From contig DAOUSN010000021.1 in assembly GCA_030627205.1 (NCBI GenBank), positions 1 through 43,450 of the forward strand: DNA of 43,450 nt, read 5' to 3'. Under the pieces are notes generated by a model. It saw only the letters and a program-made list of their open reading frames with translations. It was not told where the DNA came from and did not search any database. Both the position numbers and the translations under genes were made by a program. Positions 37,167 through 43,450 of this stretch are shown piece after piece. Within the stretch, counting starts at the first letter, position 1. Every line of letters starts with the position of its first letter. This DNA is from Methylococcaceae bacterium (lineage in GTDB: Bacteria; Pseudomonadota; Gammaproteobacteria; Methylococcales; Methylomonadaceae).

Positions 37167-37585
37167 TTTCCCTTTTATTTTAGTATTTTTAAATCTTAAT
37201 TTATTTGATTATACAACAAGTTTTTAGAGTTTTAAGCTATCTACTTTAAAAAGTGGGGAAAGGTGTCATAACAGAGTGGTATGAAGTTTTAACAACAACT
37301 GGATAGCCACACTACTAGTTATTTTAATTTTGGATGCTCACAAGGGAGTTTCACAATTAATTAGACGAATTATTGATTATATATCAGTAACTATAGAAGC
37401 CGTTAGCAATGGGCGCTCTATGCCGAGGATATTAAAAAATATCAAGACTAATATTCATTTTGTATCCTATAAAAGCTCTTTATAATTAATATATTATGAT
37501 TAACTTTACTGGTATTGGGGGCAGGGCAATAAAGCAAAAAGGTATGAAAACATCAGAAACACGCTAAACGATTAAATATTGATTC
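37167..37585. other. 419-bp intergenic region upstream of the TerY-P operon
   Basis: AT-rich DNA between the first vWA gene and the DUF697 gene, all on the minus strand. It should contain the promoter of the vWA-PP2C-kinase operon or an extended leader. A plus-strand frame without ATG runs from about 37270 to 37483 but matches nothing I recognise. No strong terminator or tandem repeat was seen. Confidence 0.4.
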
Positions 37586-38047
37586 CTATGGCGCAATGCC
37601 TTCAAAATTTTTATTATTATCCGATGGATTTATTTTTAACTGTTGTTGATAATAAGCCTGTATTTTTTCGGCATCAAATGATAATAACGTCCCACCTGAC
37701 TCAAAGTGCTGCCTAAAAACAGTTCCTATTGCGTAAGTAGACGTACAACCCAAGACAGAGCGGCTAATAATACCTACCGCCATTCCATATCCAGGTACGA
37801 GACTCACTAAATTACTTGAAAATGAAGCAGGAATACTGCTACCCACCAGTGATGCAATAATAGATTTTGCTAAATCTTTTGAAAAAGAGACCTCGTAAAT
37901 TGTGGATAAACGTTGAATCATTTTTAATTGAATGCCCGTTAATAAGGCAATATCAACAAATGTCATCGGAATAACACCCACACCAGCTGATACCATGGTG
38001 TATTTTAAAATAGATTTTTCTGCTGATGATGAACATTCATTAGACAT
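37586..38047 (-). CDS. DUF697-family membrane protein
   Basis: A 153-residue protein with two hydrophobic regions (about 15-36 and 82-105). It has the DUF697 pattern: VGVIPMTFVDIALLTGIQLKMI, YEVSFSKDLAKSIIASLVG, SVLGCTSTYAIGTVFRQHFE followed by SGGTLLSFDAEK. DUF697 domains occur alone or fused to GTPases and kinase-associated proteins; function is unknown. It starts 18 bp after the MACPF gene and is probably co-transcribed with it. A role as membrane partner or self-protection factor for the pore-former is speculation. Confidence 0.85.
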   Translation of the reverse strand: MSNECSSSAEKSILKYTMVSAGVGVIPMTFVDIALLTGIQLKMIQRLSTIYEVSFSKDLAKSIIASLVGSSIPASFSSNLVSLVPGYGMAVGIISRSVLGCTSTYAIGTVFRQHFESGGTLLSFDAEKIQAYYQQQLKINPSDNNKNFEGIAP

Positions 38048-38065
38048 AATTTTTCTCCAAATAGA

Positions 38066-39580
38066 TTAAAAAAACTTCCAGTCTTCAACATAGCTACTGG
38101 TAATAAAACGAGGATAGCCTGGATCTGCTCGAAAATTAGTCATATCATAACGAATATATTGATTACCATAAAAAAAATATACTTTGCCATTTCCCCAATA
38201 AATAGCGGCATCAATACGCTCAAAAACAACCCCTAGCCAGCGTTTACGAATCAAAGCAGGATAACCTTCTTCGACTTTTCTATCACGAATGTTATAACGA
38301 ACATATTGATTACCATAGAAAAAATATAACAAATTTTCACCTGCATTTAATGCCGCATCAATACGCTGAAAGGGAAGGTTTTCCAAGCCTTCGGCAATTT
38401 TTTTAGGGTAGCCCTCATCAACGATCTGATGCTCAATATCGTAACGTAAATATTGATTATCACTAAAAAAGAATAATTTTTGTTCCAAACTATTCCCATT
38501 TTTATCCCATAATTTATCGCCTTTAAAGGCGGCATCAATCATTTCAAAACCTTTAATAGTTTTGAATACAGGCCATTTTTCAGCCAAGGGTTTCGGTCTT
38601 TCACTTGTTGACTTTTCAATATCGTAACAAAAATACTTTTTACTACTAATAAAATAAATACTCCGTTCGATCCCTAAAATAGCAGTAATCGGGGTAAAGC
38701 TTGTCGCAGTTTTATAAGCCTCTGCAAGAGCTTTTGACTGGATAGGATCATCAATTAACGTCCATATTCCCGCGACTTCCAGTTCAATGACTTGCGGGTT
38801 ATCCTTAATAGTCATCAGCCATTGAGTATAAACCGTTTCATCAAGCGTACTTAAACCCGCCAATTTTAATTCATCCCCCCCTTTACCTGACACCGTACAT
38901 TGTGAATTACTTTGCACTTTTTGTTGCTTGTCTTTTAATTCAGTACTTATCTTTTGATCGCCAGAACCCGTCGCAGAAACTTGCAAACTGGCTTGAATAT
39001 CCGTTTTACTCAGTTCACTTGTTTTTTTGATAGTCATAGCGAAATTAGCTTTACCCCCCACCCAAACACGTTTTACATAATGCGTGCCATAACGCTCAAA
39101 AAATTTTTCATAATCTCTTCTGTCCGTATGTTTAAATGGCGTAGGAATTTTTAAATTAAACTTACAATGATACGCTTCAGGTAAATAAACACTCCACAGG
39201 GGAATAAATGAAGTGCGTAAAGCATAATAAGCTTCTCCCTCATTCTGAGATTGTTTGCTATAGCTTGCACTGGCATCAACCGTAAATAAACAGTTTCCCA
39301 TCGCTAAATTACTGTCTAAACTCACTTGACAATTCATCTGCTCCCAAGACTCTTCAATAATTAATTGATTCAACGCCTTGTTAGGTGGCATAGGAGGGCT
39401 ATTATTAACCCCATAATTATCAGGAATTGAGTAATTTGTGTTCGTTTCAGAAGAGTAAAAATGAGACTCATTTAACGTTTGTGCAAATAAAATTGTTTTA
39501 AGTTCGTAAGGTTGACGGGGTCTTAAATAAATACCACGACCAACCACCTCTAAACCAGGTAAAGGAATATTTTTATTCAT
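38066..39580 (-). CDS. MACPF/perforin-domain protein with hemopexin-like repeats
   Basis: A 504-residue protein from the ATG at 39580. The frame continues to a TTG at 39625, which would add a hydrophobic N-terminus, but the ATG form begins at the conserved LPGLEVVGRGIYLRPRQPYE. The N-terminal ~295 residues contain the MACPF signature YGTHY (164-168) with GG at 175-176, and clusters of polar/hydrophobic residues that could form membrane hairpins. Residues about 296-504 form four hemopexin-like blades, the last three with IDAA and FFxxNQYxRYD motifs. MACPF proteins oligomerise into pores; hemopexin propellers bind ligands or surfaces. Bacterial examples with either module include insect-associated toxins such as photopexins. 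No secretion signal is evident from the ATG start. Confidence 0.9.
   Translation of the reverse strand: MNKNIPLPGLEVVGRGIYLRPRQPYELKTILFAQTLNESHFYSSETNTNYSIPDNYGVNNSPPMPPNKALNQLIIEESWEQMNCQVSLDSNLAMGNCLFTVDASASYSKQSQNEGEAYYALRTSFIPLWSVYLPEAYHCKFNLKIPTPFKHTDRRDYEKFFERYGTHYVKRVWVGGKANFAMTIKKTSELSKTDIQASLQVSATGSGDQKISTELKDKQQKVQSNSQCTVSGKGGDELKLAGLSTLDETVYTQWLMTIKDNPQVIELEVAGIWTLIDDPIQSKALAEAYKTATSFTPITAILGIERSIYFISSKKYFCYDIEKSTSERPKPLAEKWPVFKTIKGFEMIDAAFKGDKLWDKNGNSLEQKLFFFSDNQYLRYDIEHQIVDEGYPKKIAEGLENLPFQRIDAALNAGENLLYFFYGNQYVRYNIRDRKVEEGYPALIRKRWLGVVFERIDAAIYWGNGKVYFFYGNQYIRYDMTNFRADPGYPRFITSSYVEDWKFF
38130..38490 (-). repeat. Tandem hemopexin-blade coding repeats
   Basis: Three copies, about 150 bp apart, of DNA encoding FFxxNQYxRYD are still recognisable at nucleotide level, each containing ATATTGATTA(C/T)CA on the plus strand near 38157, 38300 and 38452. 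This suggests blade duplication or strong constraint. Confidence 0.6.
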
Positions 39581-39705
39581 CAAAATTATGTTTATCCAAA
39601 TCAGAAAAAAGATATACTTTCCCAATATTTTTAATCTTAAAAATTAGGAATTAAATATCAATGACCATTGTACGCTTATTACTTTAGGATAGTAAGAAGT
39701 TAAAG

Positions 39706-40030
39706 GGGGTCAGTATCAACGCCAGTAAGTTAATCCTAAGCTATTAATATTAATAGCTTTTTATGGAATAAAAATGAAAATTATTTTAGTGGATTTTTTG
39801 ACAACCCTAGGTAATTCAATCCTTCCAGATTTTTACTTTTTTCATTTTACGAAAAAACAGGCGACTTTAAGGCTATTTAATCTAACAAATTGATTATACT
39901 ATAATAACAGCCTATATTTCTCAAATAAAAAGGTAAGCATAAAACAATGGAAAATTCAATTGTGCCATTGGGGTCGGAGTCACTTGAATTTATGAATAAT
40001 GAGAAGTTACTGTCATGGTCAAATAACTAA
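39706..40030 (+). mobile_element. Decayed IS left end with transposase start remnant
   Basis: 39706-39739 resembles 43000-43033 (shared GTCAG...GCCAGTA-GTTAA). 39886-39960 aligns without gaps, at about 70% identity, to 43034-43108, including the promoter-like CTATAATAA and the start codon. The ATG at 39947 opens MENSIVPLGSESLEFMNNEK and stops at 40030 after 27 codons. The copy at 43 kb continues into a transposase. Here about 145 extra bp separate the two blocks and the coding part is lost, so this is a degenerate copy. Confidence 0.6.
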
Positions 40031-40054
40031 TAATTTGGATTATTTTCAGTCTGA

Positions 40055-42019
40055 TTAATTACACCCTGGATTATGTGGCAAACTTTTTATTTTATCAACA
40101 TCTTTTTCTGCTAAACGTATTAAAGGCAAGGTTGCATGGCTTAGTCCTAATGTAAAAACACTACCAAATAATATAGACGACTTTATTAAACCTATAGGAT
40201 AAAAGGTGGCTAACGCGATATTACCCACCCCCCAGCTTGCCCAAAATAACAGGCTATTTTCTACACTGCTATTCAGTTCTTTTGCCAATTCAAATAGTTT
40301 ATTAAGGTGAATTAAATTACCATCCATAAATACAACTTGCGCCATGTCGGTTGCAACCGAAGTAGCTCCAGCTAAAGAAATCGAAACATTGGCTTGTTGC
40401 ATCGCTAAAGTGTCATTAATTCCATCGCCAACAAAACACACTCGATGTCCTTGTATTTGTAATTGCTCGACAATATTGGCTTTATCCTTGGGTAAAACAT
40501 CATAAAAATAATCATCAATTCCCAAGTTTTCGGCTAAATCTTGAGTGGGTTGTTGATGATCTCCTGAGACAATAATAATTTTTTTAATACCTTGTTGACG
40601 TAATAAAGACAGCGTTTCAGGTATTTCTTTACGAATATTAGCTTCCATTTCAATACAACCTTCTGCTATACCATCAATTGCAATAAAAATAGCTGCAGGA
40701 TTTGCATTATCAGGTATTTCAATGCCTTCTTTTTTCATAAAACGACCACTACCTACTTGAATTAATAGTCCTTCTATTTCAACGGCAATGCCATGCCCCA
40801 TTGTGTAATAAGCTTTATTGACTTGCTGAAATTTTAATCCACGTTTTTCAGCTTCTTTGATAATAGCTTTAGAAATAGGGTGAGTTAAGCGTATTTCTGC
40901 GGTTGCTGCGTAGCTTAAAATCTGATTTTCGCTTAAATTTGCAAATGAGTTAATCGCGGCTATTTTGGGATATTCTTCTGTTAAAGTTCCTGTTTTATCG
41001 AATAAAACGACATCTATTTCCCCTAAAGATTCTAACGCTCTGCCATCTTTAATTAAAATACTATGGCTGGAGATTAAGGTCATGTAATTAAAAACCTGTA
41101 TCGAATTCATAACCTGAATGGTATTCGTTGGCGCACTGAATAATATTGTGACCGCAGCATTAAGCCCTATAAAGGGAATGGATAAAAAGCTACCAGCCAT
41201 TAATGGTAAGGTGCTTAAATTTGCCCAGTATTCGCCTTTTAATTGCAATTTAGTTTTAAAGTTAGTGGTGTTTTTTAATATTTCTTCTAATTTAGAAACA
41301 CTGGTTTCAGCCCCTGTTTTTTCGACTTTAATATAAACATCCCCACTAATCACCACGGTTGAAGCAAAAACCTCATCGCCTAGGTGCTTTTCAACGGGAA
41401 TAGACTCACCTGTTAAGACTTGTTGATCCACAGAGCTATCACCTTTAACAATAACACCATCGACAGGAATCATCTCTCCTGTCTTAACTGCAACAATATC
41501 GCTTAATTGTAATTCTTCAATGTGAATTTGAATTTCAACTTGTTCGCGAACCACCCAAACTTGATTGGATTGATGTATAAAAACATCACTTAAAACTTCG
41601 GTCGATAAATCTTTACTCCGAGCAACCATTTTACAACCTAAATGATAAATACAGCCTTGTATAGCCGCAGTTAATTGAGCCCCCACCCCTAAACTAACGA
41701 TGCTGACAAAAGCCGATAAAGTATCGTTTTTAAGTTTATGGTCTTCTATAAGTGAATGTTCAGCACGTCTTAATATTGGTAAAATATTATATACGATGAC
41801 CATAAAACTTGCGATTCTCAGTGGTGCATAAATATAACTTAAAGCAGATAATACAATAGCTGTAGAGCCTGTATTGACATAATGTTGTTGTTTTTCAGGC
41901 TTATCTAAAACTTCCAGCGAGGAAAGTTTATTGATATTTTTTTGTTTATTTTTATAACGTTCTCGCAGACGTGAACCTGCATAAATGCTTAAGATAATAA
42001 TGCTGTCAATGATTAACAT
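40055..42019 (-). CDS. P1B-like metal-transporting P-type ATPase with APT membrane motif
   Basis: A 654-residue protein. The ATG at 42019 is preferred over a TTG at 42034 because GTGGAG lies just upstream. No HMA metal-binding domain is present at the N-terminus, and only short hydrophobic segments precede the actuator. TGES is at 203-206, the phosphorylation motif DKTGTLT at 341-347, an HP motif occurs in THPISKAI, and the hinge is FVGDGINDTLAM. The membrane metal-site motif before DKTGT reads SAPTNT (295-300) where P1B ATPases have CPC, SPC, CPH or TPC. The ion therefore cannot be assigned. It is isolated between IS remnants and its leader runs into a transposase fragment. Confidence 0.85.
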   Translation of the reverse strand: MLIIDSIIILSIYAGSRLRERYKNKQKNINKLSSLEVLDKPEKQQHYVNTGSTAIVLSALSYIYAPLRIASFMVIVYNILPILRRAEHSLIEDHKLKNDTLSAFVSIVSLGVGAQLTAAIQGCIYHLGCKMVARSKDLSTEVLSDVFIHQSNQVWVVREQVEIQIHIEELQLSDIVAVKTGEMIPVDGVIVKGDSSVDQQVLTGESIPVEKHLGDEVFASTVVISGDVYIKVEKTGAETSVSKLEEILKNTTNFKTKLQLKGEYWANLSTLPLMAGSFLSIPFIGLNAAVTILFSAPTNTIQVMNSIQVFNYMTLISSHSILIKDGRALESLGEIDVVLFDKTGTLTEEYPKIAAINSFANLSENQILSYAATAEIRLTHPISKAIIKEAEKRGLKFQQVNKAYYTMGHGIAVEIEGLLIQVGSGRFMKKEGIEIPDNANPAAIFIAIDGIAEGCIEMEANIRKEIPETLSLLRQQGIKKIIIVSGDHQQPTQDLAENLGIDDYFYDVLPKDKANIVEQLQIQGHRVCFVGDGINDTLAMQQANVSISLAGATSVATDMAQVVFMDGNLIHLNKLFELAKELNSSVENSLLFWASWGVGNIALATFYPIGLIKSSILFGSVFTLGLSHATLPLIRLAEKDVDKIKSLPHNPGCN

Positions 42020-42055
42020 GAGTAATCTCCACAATGAAAAGACACGTTTTAAGTG

Positions 42056-42428
42056 CTAAATAACCCATAGGTCATTTTCTTTAACCGTTTTTAAAACATT
42101 TCCTAATAAACTTCGATCTTGAGCATGACCATCTTCACAAAGAAATATATCAATGGCGACTTCAGTTTTTGGGTAAAAAACCACTAATGATTTATGATTT
42201 TTTATAGGTAACATTAACACTAACTCGACCAACTACATTAAGCATAATGGTAACGACGGATGAAAATAATAAATCTCGGGTATATTGAATGCCTTTATTA
42301 TCAAACCATTGGTTTAATTTCTCTGGATTTAATAATTGTTTAAATAAGCCTTGAACTATTACGGTAACAGGACTTTTATCAATAAAATTTTGTAAAACTG
42401 CGCTGAATAATTCGGTTGCCATTTTCAT
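42056..42428 (-). pseudogene. IS4-family transposase remnant with internal deletion
   Basis: The 78-codon frame 42192-42428 encodes FSAVLQNFIDKSPVTVIVQG, then NPEKLNQWFDNKGIQYTRDL and LFSSVV, the conserved N-terminus of a group of IS4-family transposases. A second frame (about 42056-42190) continues with VVFYPKTEVAIDIFLCEDGH and AQDRSLLGNVL, a downstream block of the same transposases, ending at TAG 42056-42058 just before the DDE Asp would occur. The roughly 100 residues between the blocks are missing. The fragment abuts the ATPase gene and probably contributes its promoter. Confidence 0.75.
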
Positions 42429-42999
42429 TTTAATCTGAAAAATGGTGTATTATACTTTTAAAATGACTTTGAGAGGAATGGCTTATGGTCAAAGAGAATT
42501 TCTCAAAAAAATAGGCTAGTATATAAATTTGACGATGATTATGTTTATGTTTTCGCCATTGATGGACATTAGGAACAACGTTAAAAAATCATAACAATAT
42601 AACTGAGATGTATATATTTATACAGTAATTTTAAAAAATTACAATAATTAATTTAAATCTTGATTTTATAAACGTGATAACATACTTTTTAGTTATAAAT
42701 AACTTATACGAATAACTATAACCATTTAATTTACTTGATATTTAAACCATTATTTTTGAGAATTTTTACATGGAAAATTATTAAATAATATATAGATTGA
42801 TTTGTAAAAAATGGTTATCTTTTTATTAGGATTTTTGTAACAAATACCAATAGAATGTTTTTAATTTAAATATTACGGTAGGCTACGGGTTGATAAATAA
42901 AAATTCAAATAGTATTCTATACCCAGTTTCAAAAATATTTGAAGTTACCTGATTTTATTATCCAGAAGAAAGGATCAAGGCTTGCATTTTGCAAAATAA
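42429..42999. other. Very AT-rich gene-free stretch
   Basis: About 570 bp without a supported gene between two transposase remnants. There is a short dyad TTGCA-TTT-TGCAA at 42982-42994 just before the next IS end. Nothing else identifiable was seen. Confidence 0.4.
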
Positions 43000-43450
43000 G
43001 GAGTCAGGCACAATGCCAGTAGGTTAAGCATAACCAGTTGATTGTGCTATAATAAAAGAAAATATCTTTTGAAATAAAATGAAGGCATAAATCAATGGAA
43101 AATACAATAAAAAATATCTATGAAGAACTAAATAATACCATAAACAGTTTTTTATTTATGGATAAATATCGTCTTTCAAAAACAGCTTTTACTCGTATTC
43201 TTACTTTTCCAACACTAATCCTCTTTTTACTTAACTTTAGAAAACACTCAAATTAAGTAGAGCTTGATCAATTTTTTAAAAATATTAATAAAGAAGAAGA
43301 GGCTTCTCAGGTAATTACCCAACATGCTTTTTTTCAATCAAGAAAACAGCTTTCTCATACAGCTTTTATTGATCTTAATCAACAAATAATAACCTCTACT
43401 TATAAGTCTGTTAAAGATTTAAAAAAATGGAAAGGTTTTCGTCTTTGTGC
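43000..43450 (+). mobile_element. IS4-type insertion sequence, left end (runs off the window)
   Basis: The block 43000-43108 shares both terminal sequence and the upstream/start-codon region with the decayed copy at 39706-39960. A promoter-like CTATAATAA precedes the transposase start. The right end lies outside the window. Confidence 0.55.
43095..43450 (+). pseudogene. IS4-type transposase, interrupted by a nonsense codon (partial)
   Basis: ATG at 43095 opens MENTIKNIYEELNNTINSFL. A TAA at 43254-43256 interrupts after 53 codons, but the same frame continues with VELDQFFKNI, HAFFQSRKQLSHTAFIDLNQ and KKWKGFRLCA to the window edge. The pattern of Q-x-R-x-x-L-x-x-x-A-F-x-x-L-N and WKGFRL is that of IS4-family transposase N-terminal regions. 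One base change (CAA to TAA) would explain the stop. Confidence 0.75.

Noticed and set aside
37270-37483. Plus-strand open frame in the gap upstream of the vWA genes
   Set aside because: No ATG, no Shine-Dalgarno and no recognisable motif; composition fits chance.
38130-38490. Regularly spaced repeats considered as a CRISPR-like array
   Set aside because: The repeats encode hemopexin-like blades in frame and are about 150 bp apart with conserved intervening coding sequence.
39581-39625. TTG start giving the MACPF protein a hydrophobic N-terminus
   Set aside because: No Shine-Dalgarno and no clear cleavage site; the ATG at 39580 begins at the conserved family start. Kept as an open alternative in the gene entry.
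42530-42585. Short frame LVYKFDDDYVYVFAIDGH resembling the end of a RelE-type toxin
   Set aside because: Only 18 residues without a start or upstream domain; too little to support a gene.

Overview
The window reads as AT-rich chromosomal DNA of a gammaproteobacterium. The kdsD-kdsC-lptC-lptA-lptB-rpoN-hpf-rapZ block lying back to back with a mla operon is a gammaproteobacterial arrangement. The pqqD-pqqE pair with a periplasmic metallo-beta-lactamase-fold gene points to PQQ-dependent (quinoprotein) metabolism. A Methylococcales-type methanotroph would fit, but that placement is inference.

Layout. 1-2.8 kb: the end of an unknown gene, then an arsenic operon (arsR, arsI, arsC, acr3) with two matching ArsR-type operator dyads. 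2.9-11.2 kb: glnS, a DUF6164 gene, an orphan NtrX-like regulator with degenerate AAA+ motifs, an MTA/SAH deaminase, lplT and a CPA1 antiporter. 11.3-21.4 kb: mgtE, rapZ, hpf, rpoN, lptB, lptA, lptC, kdsC and kdsD on the minus strand, and mlaF, mlaE, mlaD and an mlaB-like gene on the plus strand. ptsN and mlaC are missing from their usual slots. 21.5-31.4 kb: tRNA-Ser(GGA), pqqE, pqqD, a zinc hydrolase, a PepSY/response-regulator pair without a kinase, an S49 peptidase, rluC, rne with a long leader, and a SulP transporter.

31.4-43.45 kb is an accessory region littered with insertion-sequence debris: an IS4-type transposase remnant, an IS110-type transposase tail, a palindromic element, a second IS4-type remnant, and two related IS left ends at 39.7 and 43.0 kb. 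Between the debris lies a minus-strand cassette. It encodes a MACPF/perforin protein with a C-terminal hemopexin-like propeller, a DUF697 membrane protein, and a four-gene TerY-P signalling set (two MIDAS-type vWA proteins, one with a TerY-C-like cysteine-rich tail, a PP2C phosphatase and a Ser/Thr-type kinase with a zinc ribbon). Next to it, between IS remnants, sits a P-type metal ATPase whose membrane motif is APT instead of CPC.

The MACPF-hemopexin / DUF697 / TerY-P neighbourhood is the best candidate for an undescribed system: a pore-forming effector beside a phosphorylation switch. The functional link is inferred from strand and proximity only.
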